DNA of 64,000 nucleotides, from the NCBI GenBank assembly GCA_928722015.1, contig CAKMWI010000007.1, forward strand, positions 310,001 to 374,000. Direction: 5' to 3'. Each line of letters opens with the position of its first letter. The stretch's first letter is position 1. Shown here one piece after another: positions 1-9,323 of this stretch. The stretch comes from Candidatus Gastranaerophilales bacterium. GTDB taxonomy: Bacteria > Cyanobacteriota > Vampirovibrionia > Gastranaerophilales > Gastranaerophilaceae. The notes under the pieces were generated by a model. It did not search any database, was not told the DNA's origin, and saw only the letters and a list, made by a program, of their open reading frames with translations. A program made the position numbers and the translations under genes.

Positions 1-104
1 GTAATGGTATGACTACATTGCATAAATCTTGTTACAATCATATCTTAAAGGGCTGGACAACTATTGAAGAATTTGTTCGTGTCTTAGGTATGGCAGGCGA
101 ATAG
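1..104 (+). CDS. pilB: Type IV pilus assembly ATPase, C-terminal end (partial)
   Basis: Open reading frame entering from the left edge; full codons start at base 3 and it stops with TAG at 102-104. The 33 visible residues read NGMTTLHKSC...ILKGWTTIEEFVRVLGMAGE, which matches the end of GspE/PilB hexameric ATPases (D/N-G-M-T-T-L, then G-x-T-T-x-E-E-x-x-R-V-L). In the family this cytoplasmic ATPase powers pilus extension. It sits 7 nt upstream of pilC, the expected partner. Only the tail is visible, so PilT, which has a different tail, is less likely but not fully excluded. Confidence 0.8.
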   Translation, partial: NGMTTLHKSCYNHILKGWTTIEEFVRVLGMAGE

Positions 105-111
105 GGGAATT

Positions 112-1329
112 ATGACAGTTTATACATATACAGCAATTAAAGATGGTACAAATGAACTTGTAAAAGGAAAAGTTGAAGCTGATGATTTGCGTGAAGCACG
201 TGCAGCTATCAGACGATTAGGTTTTACACCGACAAATGTTGCGGAAGAGCAGGCTGCAAAAAAAGAAGATAAGAAAAAACCGACCGGTAAGATGCCAAAA
301 CTTGGTTTAGCTGACCAGATTGATTTTACTTCAACTTTGCAGATTTTGGCGGCGGCCGGTATTCCAATTATTGAATCATTGCTGTTTATTGAAAATGATG
401 CTGCAAAATTAAGAATTCGTCAGTGTGCAACAGAATTGAGACGACAGATTATGAACGGCGGTACCTTTGCCGGTACAATTGCAAAATTCCCTGAGCAATT
501 TGGGCAGGTATATATCGGTCTGGTAAGAGCCGGTGAAGATTCCGGTGAACTTGAAAAAACTCTGGATCGTTTATTGGAGCTTCTTAATAAGCAAGCTGCA
601 ATTAAATCTAAGGTTATCGGTACATTAATGTATCCGGTTTTCGTTATCTTATTGGCTGTATTTATTGTTGTTGTCATGTTGGTATTTGTATTTCCGGTAT
701 TTAAAGAGATGTTTGATTCAATGGGGATGCAATTACCTTGGATTACAAGAGTTTTGATGGAAATGGGACTTTTCCTTAAAAAGAACTGGTTAGCAATACC
801 TTTAGGATTTGCTGCGGTTGGTATGTTTATCAACTTCTTGTTCCGATGGAAACCTAGTAAATGGAAAATTGATGAATTTGTATTAAAGGTTCCTGTTTTA
901 ACAGATTTAATTCAGTATTCAAATTTTGCAAACTTCATTGCAGTTATGCAGGTTGCGTATGATGCGGGTGTTCCAATTTTGGAATGTTTATATTTGTCAA
1001 ATATGACTCTTACAAATCATACATTAGAAACAAGAGTTGAAGAGGCTACCGTAAGAGTTCAACAAGGTCAACATTTGTCAGCTGCATTAAGGGCTACAAG
1101 AACAATGCCTAAAATGATTTTGTTTATGATTGCTACAGGTGAGCAATCAGGTCGTTTGGGTGATATGTTGGGACAGGCTACAAATTATATTGATAAACAG
1201 TTGGATACGATTATCGATGTTATGACTAAGATGATTGAGCCGATAATGTTGATTGTAATCGGTTCTATAGTACTTGTACTGGCTGCAGCTCTTTATTTAC
1301 CATTGTTTGCATCTTACATGGGTATGTAG
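112..1329 (+). CDS. pilC: Type IV pilus inner-membrane platform protein PilC/GspF
   Basis: 405 aa, the usual family length. An N-terminal cytoplasmic segment with a Lys-rich linker (about 45-60) is followed by two GspF domains, each with the phenylalanine/glycine-rich pattern GEDSGELEKTLDRL (about 140-155) and GEQSGRLGDMLGQA (about 343-356). Hydrophobic helices lie near 170-198, 225-245 and 375-400. PilC is the inner-membrane platform on which the PilB ATPase acts. The ATG is preceded by GGGGAATT and lies 7 nt after the pilB stop, so the two are one transcript. Pilin-like proteins elsewhere in the window (12.2, 21.0 and 21.7 kb) are likely substrates of this machine. Confidence 0.93.
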   Translation: MTVYTYTAIKDGTNELVKGKVEADDLREARAAIRRLGFTPTNVAEEQAAKKEDKKKPTGKMPKLGLADQIDFTSTLQILAAAGIPIIESLLFIENDAAKLRIRQCATELRRQIMNGGTFAGTIAKFPEQFGQVYIGLVRAGEDSGELEKTLDRLLELLNKQAAIKSKVIGTLMYPVFVILLAVFIVVVMLVFVFPVFKEMFDSMGMQLPWITRVLMEMGLFLKKNWLAIPLGFAAVGMFINFLFRWKPSKWKIDEFVLKVPVLTDLIQYSNFANFIAVMQVAYDAGVPILECLYLSNMTLTNHTLETRVEEATVRVQQGQHLSAALRATRTMPKMILFMIATGEQSGRLGDMLGQATNYIDKQLDTIIDVMTKMIEPIMLIVIGSIVLVLAAALYLPLFASYMGM

Positions 1330-1360
1330 TTCCCAAAAAGTGAATCAAATAAAGTGTTAT

Positions 1361-1390
1361 AATGGATAAGTCAAAAAGGACTTATCCATT
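1361..1390. terminator. Perfect 12-bp inverted repeat after pilC
   Basis: AATGGATAAGTC (1361-1372) and GACTTATCCATT (1379-1390) are perfect reverse complements around a 6-nt AAAAAG loop. No T-run follows, so this is a weak or rho-assisted terminator, or an operator for the gene at 1414. A TATAAT box (1358-1363) overlaps its left edge. Confidence 0.45.
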
Positions 1391-1413
1391 GTGTTCCAGA
1401 AATGAGGTATTGA

Positions 1414-2223
1414 ATGACAAAAACAGTTGTAATAACAGGTTCAACATCAGGAATTGGCAAAGAATTAGTAAAGATTTTTGTTGAGTCCGGTGATTTTAAA
1501 ATTTTTGCAGCTTATAGAAATAAAGATTTAATCATTACGGATTCTTGTGTTGAATATTTTTATATGGATATGACGAATAAGATGTCAATTGTCGATGCTG
1601 CAGAGGCTATAAAATCAAAGACTAAGAAAATTGATATTTTGATAAATGTTGCCGGGTGTGTAGTTGCTGGCCCGGTGGAATGTTTAAGTACAGATAGTTT
1701 ACGCGAGCAGTTTGAAGTTAATACATTTTCGCATATTGAATTTACTCAAAAGCTTTTACCTTTATTAGAAAATGGTAAAATTATAAATATCAGTTCTATG
1801 GCAAGTTTTGGGAATTTTCCTTTTATAAGTCCTTATTGTGCATCAAAACGAGCTTTGGATATATTTTTTAACGCTCTATCTTTGGAAAACCATAAAAATA
1901 TCAAAGTTATTTCTGTGAAACCAGGAGTAATAGCAACTCCTATTTGGAAAAAATCTGTTGATAATAATTTGTCTAATTTAGAGGGGTGCATCGAATATAA
2001 AAAAGAGCTTGAATTTTTAAAGAATAATGCTTTGAAAAATTCAAATCGTGGATTAGATGTTAAATATGTTGCAGCTTTTATAAAAAATATTTCTGAAAAG
2101 CCTAATCCTAAATGTTCGTATACTATAGGGTATGATGCTAAGTTTGCTCATATAATTTCGTTATTACCGCAGGGTATAATAAATAGTCTTGTTAAATGGG
2201 GATTGAAATTACGGGTCAAATAG
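1414..2223 (+). CDS. Short-chain dehydrogenase/reductase (SDR)
   Basis: 269 aa with the classical SDR layout: N-terminal TGSTSGIG nucleotide-binding loop (residues 8-15), NVAG motif near 78-81, catalytic Ser in NISSMAS (about 128), and catalytic YCASK (about 142-146). These are NAD(P)-dependent oxidoreductases acting on small alcohols, ketones or lipids; the substrate cannot be read from sequence. A good ribosome-binding site (GAGGT, 5 nt before ATG) supports this start. It stands alone between pilC and a decayed gene, so context gives no pathway. Confidence 0.85.
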   Translation: MTKTVVITGSTSGIGKELVKIFVESGDFKIFAAYRNKDLIITDSCVEYFYMDMTNKMSIVDAAEAIKSKTKKIDILINVAGCVVAGPVECLSTDSLREQFEVNTFSHIEFTQKLLPLLENGKIINISSMASFGNFPFISPYCASKRALDIFFNALSLENHKNIKVISVKPGVIATPIWKKSVDNNLSNLEGCIEYKKELEFLKNNALKNSNRGLDVKYVAAFIKNISEKPNPKCSYTIGYDAKFAHIISLLPQGIINSLVKWGLKLRVK

Positions 2224-2345
2224 TTGAAATAAGAAGATTATTTTGTGTGGTTTAAATAAAAGTTAATAAAAATAAATATAATATCAAAATTTATTTTTAG
2301 AAGTTTTATAATAATGTTAGTGTTTATGGAGTATAAAATAGGTTA

Positions 2346-3865
2346 ATTTCAGCTGTAGGATATGAAAATTATTCCTGTAATAAAAAGCGAACTACTTTTA
2401 CAGGTTTGACAAAATAATTAGGAAAGCGAATTTTTGTAGATGGACAGAAGGATTATCTAGACTTCTCGAGGAGCATCCGAACACGTATCCTGTTTGTGGT
2501 CAATTGCCGGAATTTATTACATATAAATTACCAAAAGAAATTCGAAAAACGGCGATTCATGAGATATTTGAGGCTTTTGATAAAGTTACTTTATTACTTA
2601 GAGGGTATACTCCGGACTCAAAATCTTCAATGAATGAAATTATGAAATCTCGTCCGGATTCTGCTGTAGAAATTTTAAATAAAGTTTTTAAAAAGTACAA
2701 AATTATCAAACCTTTTGTTGATGATGATATTGATATTGTTTATCTTGATAAAGGCGGAAAGGGTGCTGTATATAAAATTGAGGGTTTAAAGGGATGGACA
2801 TCATCCAAAGTGGATAAAATGTTTGATGATCCTGATGAATTTGTAATAAAAGTTTATCACCAATTAAAAGGTGAAGGATGGCATCCATTTAAAAGTCATG
2901 GTGCTTATGCAGAGTCAAACAGTGCAAATTATTGGACAAAACATGAAGGGCGATATACACAACGCGGGAAATTTTATTTTGCGGGATTAAAAAGCGGATA
3001 TATGGTAAATAAGTTTCTTGATGAGGATACAAGGCTTCCAAAACGAATTGTTGATGAGTATAGTCGAGGTATAAAATGTACTGATGAGGATAAATATGCT
3101 TCTAATAGACAGGTTATTGACGGTTACAACAGAATAAAAGGTTATAATTATGATTGGGGTGGTTGCCGTGTTGTAAACAGGGTTAAGAATGAGAATAAGA
3201 TAGCTTTAGCTGTTCTTAATCGAATTAAAGAAACTCCTGAATATGATGTTATTCGAAAATGGCAAAGCTTATTTTCAGAAAGACAGAATAAAGATGATAT
3301 TAGAGCAGGCCTTGCTTTGGCGATAAAATATCTTCCTGCCAATTGTCAGAAAGAATGTATAGAACAATGTCTTGCTTTAAATAAACCAAAGATAAATCAA
3401 GCTTTGGCTTATGTGTTGAAATATCTTCAATATGAAGATTCTCTTCCTTATTATAAAAGGTTGCTGCTGACAAAAGATGTAAAAACTCAGGTGATATTAT
3501 TAAATGAAATTCCATTGATGGCTAAAAAATTGAAACCTGATGCTAAAAATATTAAAGATGATATTTCTGCACAATTAGCTGAAATTGTTCCGGAACGTAT
3601 TGATAGGTATTATAACATTGCGGAACGTTATGTCCTGCCTGAGGCTATAGAGCATCTTGCCAGTTTTGTACATTTACTTCCAAAAGAAAATATACCCAGG
3701 CAATATACGAAGTTAGTAAAGATTGAAAATGAATCATTACATGAACGGTTATTGTATACGCTAGTAAGAATTCCTGAATTTTTTAAGGAAGATGCTAAGA
3801 TTTTGTTAAGAAAGTATGTTAAAGAGCCAAAACTATTGGAACAATATAAAGATGTCTTTGAATAA
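2346..3865 (+). pseudogene. Large kinase-like protein with HEAT-like C-terminus, 5' end decayed
   Basis: An intact 453-aa frame runs from 2504 (TTG, no ribosome site) to 3865, but coding-like sequence continues upstream in pieces. Frame 1 encodes SAVGYENYSCNKKRTTFTGLTK, with an ATT at 2346 where an ATG would be expected, then TAA at 2415, then LGKRIFVDGQKDYLDF. The same-sense continuation EEHPNTYPVCGQLPEF is one frame over. So there is a lost start, an in-frame stop and a frameshift. Counting from 2504, residues 84-93 (GGKGAVYKIE), 114-116 (VIK) and 217-220 (DWGG) resemble the glycine loop, Lys and DFG of protein kinases. Residues about 260-450 look like helical repeats. The kinase-like reading is an inference from motifs only. 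The long intact 3' part suggests recent decay, or expression from an internal start. Confidence 0.6.
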
Positions 3866-3909
3866 GCGTAATTTCCCTTTTGTTGCCTGGTATTATTTCG
3901 TTTTTGCGA

Positions 3910-3921
3910 TATAATTTAATT
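3910..3921 (+). promoter_or_regulatory. -10 box of leaderless start (TPR gene)
   Basis: TATAAT at 3910-3915 ends 6 nt before the ATG at 3922. No Shine-Dalgarno sequence precedes the ATG. Transcription starting about 7 nt downstream of the box would begin at the ATG. No convincing -35 box at standard spacing. Confidence 0.6.
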
Positions 3922-5691
3922 ATGGATAATAAAGAAATTGATAAAATATATGAATTGATTGATTCTTCTAAATATACAGAGGCAAAAGAAGAAATAACAA
4001 AAATTTTGGAAAAAGATTCAAAAGATATTGATGCACAGCGTTTAATGGCATTGTGCGAAGTTAATCTTGAGAATTTTGATGCTGCAAGGGTTATTCTTGA
4101 AGATGTTATAAAATATCGTCAGGATGATGCTTTATGTTGGTATTATCTGGGATGCTGTTATGATAATCTGGGTGATTTTATTGCCGCAAAACATGCTTAT
4201 CAAACAGTTTTGGACTTGCGTCCGGAATATGTAGATGCATATAAAAGTTTAGCAATTGTATATATAAAAACTAATGAAAATGATAAAGCTATAGAACTTG
4301 GTAAAAAAGGTCTGGAGTATAGTGAGGATGATTATTCTTTATACTATATTGTCGGTACTGCCTGTATGGCTTCTAAAAATTTTGAAGATAGTGTATTTTA
4401 TATAGAAAAAGCCATTGAATTGAATCCTGAAAACGTGCAGTTGTACAATAATTTAGGTACATCTTACTTAACTATAGGACAGTTTGATAAAGCTTTTGAA
4501 ACTTATGAAAGAGCATCTAAAGTTGATACAACGGATTCTTTGACATATTTTAATATGGCGTCAATTCTTCAATTGCAAAATAAGCATCAAGAAGCTTGTG
4601 AGTATTTTGCAAAAGCGCATGAATTGGAACCGGAAGAGGATAGCTATATTGTTGCATGGGCTCTTTCTGAGGTAAAAGCCGGTAAATTTAAAGAGGCTAT
4701 TGAACATTATACTTATCTTGCCTCAACTTATCCGCAAAAATTTACTTATAAGTATAATCTTGCTTGTTGTTATCAGGTTATTGGTGAGTATGAAATAGCT
4801 ATTTCATTATTGAAACAATTAGTAGTATTAAATCCTAAAGCTACTAATATTTTAAAGAAGCTTGCTGGTATATATATGTCAATTGGGCAATATACAAAAG
4901 CAAAGGAAATTTATGAGCGGATTATTACGCAAGGAACAACATCCTACAAACTTTATTATGAATTGGCGCTGCTTTGTGTTAAAACTGATGATATAGATAA
5001 AGCTGAGCAAATGTTGAAAAAAGTTTGTCGTTTAAATCCGGAATTTGCTCCTGCCCATAAAGATCTTGGAGTTATCTATTTAAATAAACGATTATTTGAT
5101 TATGCAAAAGATGAGTTTGAACAAGCGTATAGTTGTGAACCTGATAATTATTCAATAGTGCTTGAGTACGCCAATTATCTTCATTCTACATCTGATTTTG
5201 AGAGTGCTGATAAATATTATCAAAAGGCTATTGAATTGGAGCCGGACAATCCAAATGGCTTAGCTTTTTCTGCGTTGAATAAAACACATTTGAAACAAAT
5301 TGTTGAAGCTAAAGAACAAATTACAAAAGCAATGGAGAAATGTTCAGATTCAGCATTTTTGTTATTTATTGCCGGTCGTATTTATCATCTTGCTGGTGAT
5401 TATGAGACTGCTAAAATGTATCTTGTAAAATCTTATGAATTGGAAAAAATGCCGGATGTTCAAAATCTTTTAGGACTTTGTTATTTTGAGCTTGGTAATT
5501 ATGAACAAGCCCTTTCTATATTTAAGAATATGTTGGAAAAAGTTCCAATGAATATAAATGTGTTATTAAATATCGCAAAATGTTATGAAAATTTAAACAA
5601 TACGGACGAAGCTCTTAAGTATGCCGAAAAAATAGCAGAGACATTTCCTGAATGCGAAGAAGCTCAAGAATTAATTCGTAAATTATCTTAA
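3922..5691 (+). CDS. Large tetratricopeptide-repeat protein
   Basis: 589 aa from MDNKEIDK. Nearly the whole protein is TPR: repeats with the W-LG-Y-A-P pattern follow each other about every 34 residues (for example YYLGCCYDNLGDF, YNNLGTSYLTIGQF, FIAGRIYHLAGDY). No signal peptide or membrane helix, so a cytoplasmic scaffold is likely; partner unknown. An in-frame upstream start would add 14 residues, but ATG 3922 is chosen because TATAAT sits 6 nt in front of it, the leaderless pattern seen at several genes here. Followed by a hairpin terminator at 5761. Confidence 0.85.
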   Translation: MDNKEIDKIYELIDSSKYTEAKEEITKILEKDSKDIDAQRLMALCEVNLENFDAARVILEDVIKYRQDDALCWYYLGCCYDNLGDFIAAKHAYQTVLDLRPEYVDAYKSLAIVYIKTNENDKAIELGKKGLEYSEDDYSLYYIVGTACMASKNFEDSVFYIEKAIELNPENVQLYNNLGTSYLTIGQFDKAFETYERASKVDTTDSLTYFNMASILQLQNKHQEACEYFAKAHELEPEEDSYIVAWALSEVKAGKFKEAIEHYTYLASTYPQKFTYKYNLACCYQVIGEYEIAISLLKQLVVLNPKATNILKKLAGIYMSIGQYTKAKEIYERIITQGTTSYKLYYELALLCVKTDDIDKAEQMLKKVCRLNPEFAPAHKDLGVIYLNKRLFDYAKDEFEQAYSCEPDNYSIVLEYANYLHSTSDFESADKYYQKAIELEPDNPNGLAFSALNKTHLKQIVEAKEQITKAMEKCSDSAFLLFIAGRIYHLAGDYETAKMYLVKSYELEKMPDVQNLLGLCYFELGNYEQALSIFKNMLEKVPMNINVLLNIAKCYENLNNTDEALKYAEKIAETFPECEEAQELIRKLS

Positions 5692-5760
5692 CGACCTATT
5701 GCAAAATAACCTTTTTAGTTATGTTAAAATTCTTCATAAAAGGTATATATCTTTGAAAAC

Positions 5761-5800
5761 CACTTGTACTGACTTCTTTGGAATTGTGCAAGTGTTTTTT
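5761..5800 (+). terminator. Rho-independent terminator after TPR gene
   Basis: CACTTGTAC (5761-5769) pairs with GTGCAAGTG (5786-5794) with one G-U pair, 16-nt loop, followed by six T (5795-5800). It lies 70 nt after the TPR stop. Confidence 0.65.
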
Positions 5801-6111
5801 AATTATATTTAACAAAATAATTGTAAAATTTTTAAATTTTTGCATATTACCCAAAAAGGTTATAAATGGGCACTTTCTAAAATGAACATAAAATAATTGT
5901 AAAAACTTTGGCATGCAGACATTAAAATATTAGTCAAAGAGTTAAATTTATTCTATTATAATTATACAAATCGGGAACGAGATTAAGACAAAATAAGAAG
6001 AAAATGAGTTTTCTTTTTACTTTAATTTATCCATCCATTGAACGATTATCTTTATTCAAAAATAGGATATTATTATAGTAAAAAGAGGAAGTGTATTTTG
6101 GAGGTAGTTGA
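5801..6111. other. AT-rich intergenic region upstream of cobO
   Basis: No gene found in about 310 bases. The 14-base string AAAATAATTGTAAA occurs twice, near 5815 and 5891. A weak 7-bp A/T hairpin (5998-6015, loop TGAG, then T-run) could be an attenuator. I looked for a cobalamin riboswitch (B12 box GCCACTG) before the adenosyltransferase and did not find one. Confidence 0.4.
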
Positions 6112-6645
6112 GTGTTAGAGCATGGTTATATTCAAATTTATACAGGAGACGGCAAGGGTAAGACAACAGCGTCTTTAGGTTTAGCACTTAGAGCATTAGG
6201 CCATGGTTGGAAAGTTCTGGTTATTCAGTTTACTAAAGGAGATGGCGCTACTACTTACGGTGAAATCACTTCATCTTCAAAATTTTTACCTAATTTAGAT
6301 GTTGTACAGTTTGGTATGGATAGAGTTTGTTATTCACATAATGTTTGTTTGGATGACTACAAAGAAGCTAAAAAAGGTTGGGAATTTGCTAAGAAAGCAA
6401 TTAATTCCGGTGAATATCAGTTGATTATTCTTGATGAAATAAATATTTGTACATCTATGAATATGATAAAAGTTAGTGATATTAAAGATACATTGCTGCA
6501 TAAGCCTGAAAATCTTGAGATTGTATTGACAGGTCGTTATGCTCACCCTGAATTGGTAGCAATGGCACATCTTGTAACAGAGATGAAGCCTATTAAACAT
6601 TACTTTGATACCGGAGTAATGGCTAGACAAGGTATAGAATACTAA
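6112..6645 (+). CDS. cobO: Corrinoid adenosyltransferase, CobO/BtuR type
   Basis: 177 aa with a GTG start, chosen because a full GGAGGT ribosome site lies just upstream. N-terminal P-loop GDGKGKTT (about 11-18), then QFTKGDG, the acidic ILDEIN Walker-B-like strand (about 107-112), LTGR, and the C-terminal RQGIEY that corresponds to the R-x-G-I-E-x signature. The family transfers adenosyl from ATP to cob(I)alamin or cob(I)yrinate diamide in the cytoplasm. No other cobalamin gene is nearby, so a salvage role is plausible. Nested terminator follows. Confidence 0.92.
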   Translation: MLEHGYIQIYTGDGKGKTTASLGLALRALGHGWKVLVIQFTKGDGATTYGEITSSSKFLPNLDVVQFGMDRVCYSHNVCLDDYKEAKKGWEFAKKAINSGEYQLIILDEINICTSMNMIKVSDIKDTLLHKPENLEIVLTGRYAHPELVAMAHLVTEMKPIKHYFDTGVMARQGIEY

Positions 6646-6686
6646 TTAAATTATACATTTTAGGTTAATGTGAATCCTTTTTTGTT

Positions 6687-6740
6687 TCAGAAATGAAATA
6701 AGCGGGCTGGCTTTTGCTTGCCTGTTTTTTTTATTTCTGA
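6687..6740. terminator. Nested hairpin terminator after cobO
   Basis: Inner GC-rich stem GCGGGC (6702-6707)/GCCTGT (6720-6725) followed by a T-run to 6732. The whole is enclosed by an outer perfect 8-bp pair TCAGAAAT (6687-6694)/ATTTCTGA (6733-6740). Confidence 0.75.
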
Positions 6741-6836
6741 TTGATTACTAAACATATAGAGCTTTATTTTATTATCTTTTTAAATTAAGAGAATAAGAGA
6801 TGTTGAAATTTAATAATTTATCATTAGATAAAAGAT

Positions 6837-7955
6837 ATGGTGTTTAATAATTCCGAAAATTATTATGAAATTCTTGGTGTAAATGTTGACTCTTCATCTG
6901 CAGAAATAAAGTCAGCATATAGAAAGCTTGCAAGAAAATATCATCCGGATATAAATAAATCTCCGGATGCAATTGATAAATTTAAAAATATAACTTCAGC
7001 TTATGAAACTTTATCAAATCCTGTAGAACGTGAAAAATACAATACATTAAAAGGCTTTTTCAGAAAAGAAAAAACTACAACATCCTCAAAAAAGGCAGAG
7101 GAAGAGTATAGGGCAGAATCTTTAAAATCAGCAAAAGAAAATACGTTTAGTGCAAATTGTTCCGAAAAAGTTAAGGATACCACAAAAAAAACTTCGTCTG
7201 CAAAGCAGACTTCAAGCGATAAGAAATCTTCTTTGAAGAAGGATAAAAAATTTTCGCTGTTGAAATTTTTTAAATTGTGTATAACTAAGTTTAGAAGATA
7301 TAAAAGAACAGTAGATAATAATAAACCTGTTAAAGGTGATAATATTACAACAGATGTTACAATCACTCCTGAAGAGGTTATAACTGGAGGAAAACGTATA
7401 ATACATATTCTTACAACTCAAACATGTCCAAAATGTTTTGGACACAGATTTGTGAATGGAGGAAAATGTAGTGAATGTAATGGTAGTGGAGAAATTTCAA
7501 AACGAAAAAAAATAACCGTAATAATTCCAAAGGGCATAAAAGATGGAGCAAAATTGAGATTGAAAGGAGAAGGTGCTTCTGGTAAAAACGGTGGCAATTG
7601 TGGTGATTTATATATTAATGTCAAGGTTGAAACAAAAACTCAATTACATTTTGATAAATTAAATATTTATTATAATGTTCCAATCACTCCTTATGAAGCC
7701 GCTTTGGGTGAAGAAATAACAATACCTTGTTTTGACGGCAAAATTAAGTTAAAACTTCCGAAAAATACTTGCTCCGGACAAAAATTCAGGATTGCTAAGC
7801 AAGGCATTAAAAAAAATGGTAAAATTGGCGATTTAATTGTAACAGTAAGTATTGAATTTTCTCATGATTTGTCAGAAGATGAAATTAAGCTTTATGAAAA
7901 GCTTAAAATTTTATCAAAAGATGATGTGAGAAAGAATTTACAAAATGAATACTAA
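6837..7955 (+). CDS. DnaJ-family co-chaperone with reduced zinc finger
   Basis: 372 aa. J domain at 1-67 with the essential HPD at 36-38. In place of the usual Gly/Phe region there is a long Lys/Ser/Thr-rich linker (about 75-155). The central zinc region has only two CxxC units (CPKC and CSEC, about 198-220) instead of four, followed by a DnaJ C-terminal substrate-binding domain (about 170-195 and 230-355). It should stimulate DnaK ATPase through HPD, but client binding probably differs from canonical DnaJ. No clear ribosome site; a TAGATA box ends 6 nt before ATG. Overlaps queE by 11 nt. Confidence 0.85.
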   Translation: MVFNNSENYYEILGVNVDSSSAEIKSAYRKLARKYHPDINKSPDAIDKFKNITSAYETLSNPVEREKYNTLKGFFRKEKTTTSSKKAEEEYRAESLKSAKENTFSANCSEKVKDTTKKTSSAKQTSSDKKSSLKKDKKFSLLKFFKLCITKFRRYKRTVDNNKPVKGDNITTDVTITPEEVITGGKRIIHILTTQTCPKCFGHRFVNGGKCSECNGSGEISKRKKITVIIPKGIKDGAKLRLKGEGASGKNGGNCGDLYINVKVETKTQLHFDKLNIYYNVPITPYEAALGEEITIPCFDGKIKLKLPKNTCSGQKFRIAKQGIKKNGKIGDLIVTVSIEFSHDLSEDEIKLYEKLKILSKDDVRKNLQNEY

Positions 7956-8619
7956 AGTAAAAGAAATATTTGCCTCTATTCAAGGAGAAGGTCCTGTTGT
8001 TGGGTATAAACAGTTATTTATAAGGTTTTGTGATTGTAATTTAAGGTGTCGTTATTGTGATACTGATTTTAATATAAATGATTCGTTAGAGTATTCTCCG
8101 GCTCAACTTTTTGAAAAAATAACAACGGATTATGATTTGGAAACTTTTCATTCAATATCACTAACTGGTGGCGAGCCATTATTATCAGTGGCTTTTTTAC
8201 AAGAATTTTTGCCTTTAGTCTATGGGAAAACAAAAATTTATCTTGAAACTAATGCTACCCTTGGTGAAAATTTGGAAAAGATAAAGGGTTATATTGATAT
8301 AATTTCTGCAGATATAAAACTTGAATCCTCAACAGGTTTAAATACAATGGAGCTGCATAAAAATTTTTTTGATAAATGTACGAATATTGATACTTTTGCA
8401 AAAGTTGTATTTGATGAGAATATTACGGAAAAAGAGATTAAAGATTGTACTGATTTAGCACAGCAATTTGATGTAGAACTAATTCTTCAACCCAAAATGA
8501 CATCATCTGGCATGTCAGTATCTTCAAATTTTTGCAGTAGTATTTTGGATAAATTTATCATGAGATATCCGAAAGTACGATTAATTCCTCAAGTACATAA
8601 ATTTATAGGGGTTCAGTAG
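7945..8619 (+). CDS. queE: 7-carboxy-7-deazaguanine synthase (radical SAM)
   Basis: 224 aa. IQGEG near the N-terminus is the QueE signature, followed by the radical-SAM cluster motif C-x3-C-x2-C in CNLRCRYCDTDF (about 31-42) and a glycine-rich LTGGEPLL SAM-binding strand (about 73-80). QueE converts carboxytetrahydropterin to carboxydeazaguanine in queuosine/preQ0 synthesis. The ATG lies inside the end of the dnaJ-like gene, so translation is probably coupled. Other queuosine genes are not in the window. Confidence 0.92.
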   Translation: MNTKVKEIFASIQGEGPVVGYKQLFIRFCDCNLRCRYCDTDFNINDSLEYSPAQLFEKITTDYDLETFHSISLTGGEPLLSVAFLQEFLPLVYGKTKIYLETNATLGENLEKIKGYIDIISADIKLESSTGLNTMELHKNFFDKCTNIDTFAKVVFDENITEKEIKDCTDLAQQFDVELILQPKMTSSGMSVSSNFCSSILDKFIMRYPKVRLIPQVHKFIGVQ

Positions 8620-8646
8620 CCGATTTTGATAAGTATAATTTTTATT

Positions 8647-8668
8647 ACGTCTTAACAAGGTAAGATGT
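8647..8668. terminator. Convergent hairpin between queE and TPR gene
   Basis: ACGTCTTA (8647-8654) pairs with TAAGATGT (8661-8668) with one G-U pair and a 6-nt loop, between two convergent stop codons. Short T stretches on both sides make it a plausible bidirectional terminator. Confidence 0.45.
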
Positions 8669-9180
8669 TATTTCGTTTTGTCTTGGGTTGTTTCATCGTA
8701 CAATTGGTTTGCAATATTTAAATCTTCATTGGCTCCTGTTAAATCTCCGAGATCAATTCTTGCACAGGCTCTCATTGAATAAGCTGAGCTATCTTTAGGA
8801 TTTATTTTTAGAGCTGTATTAAAGTCTTCAATTGCTCCTGCAGGGTCGCCTAAATCTGATTTACAAATTCCGCGCATAACATAAGCATTAGAATCGTTTG
8901 GTTTTAGTTCAATAACTTTGTTGTAATCTTCAAGTGCAGCTTTTTTATTCCCGGTATAACTTTTGATTGTTGCACTCCAATAGTACAAATCTGGTTCATT
9001 AGGATACGTTTTTAATGCAGAATCGCACATTTCTAAAGCTTCATCGTATTTTTCATTGTTTGAGAGTGTTCCAATTTCGGAAATAATTTTAACTTTGTCT
9101 ATATCAGATGCAAATGTTTGATTTGCTCCGTTTAAAAATAACATTAAAAATAACCCTGTAATTATTAAAAGTTTTTTCAC
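8668..9180 (-). CDS. Secreted TPR protein
   Basis: 170 aa with a GTG start, supported by GAGGAG 7 nt upstream. N-terminal Lys pair plus hydrophobic stretch (KKLLIITGLFLMLFLNGANQ) ending near TFAS is a signal peptide. Three to four TPR units follow, with the repeated pattern YNKVIELKPNDSNAYVMRG and FNTALKINPKDSSAYSMRA. The family gives protein-protein scaffolding; here in the periplasm or at the envelope. Convergent with queE, so expressed independently. Partner unknown. Confidence 0.8.
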   Translation of the reverse strand: MKKLLIITGLFLMLFLNGANQTFASDIDKVKIISEIGTLSNNEKYDEALEMCDSALKTYPNEPDLYYWSATIKSYTGNKKAALEDYNKVIELKPNDSNAYVMRGICKSDLGDPAGAIEDFNTALKINPKDSSAYSMRACARIDLGDLTGANEDLNIANQLYDETTQDKTK

Positions 9181-9323
9181 TATATAGCTCCTCAGATGAT
9201 AAACACGATTAATTATAACATACTTTTATTTTGCCTGCTACCCCTTTATGAATTTGTATTAATTGCAAACGTAATTAATTTATAGTAAGATATTAAAAAA
9301 TATAGTTAGGAAGGTTTATTACT

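Noticed and set aside
5696..5914. 72-aa frame on the minus strand in the cobO upstream region
   Set aside because: Crosses the 5761 terminator and has low-complexity Phe/Lys/Ile composition typical of AT-rich non-coding DNA.
5801..6111. Cobalamin riboswitch before the CobO-type gene
   Set aside because: No B12 box or other consensus element found in the leader.
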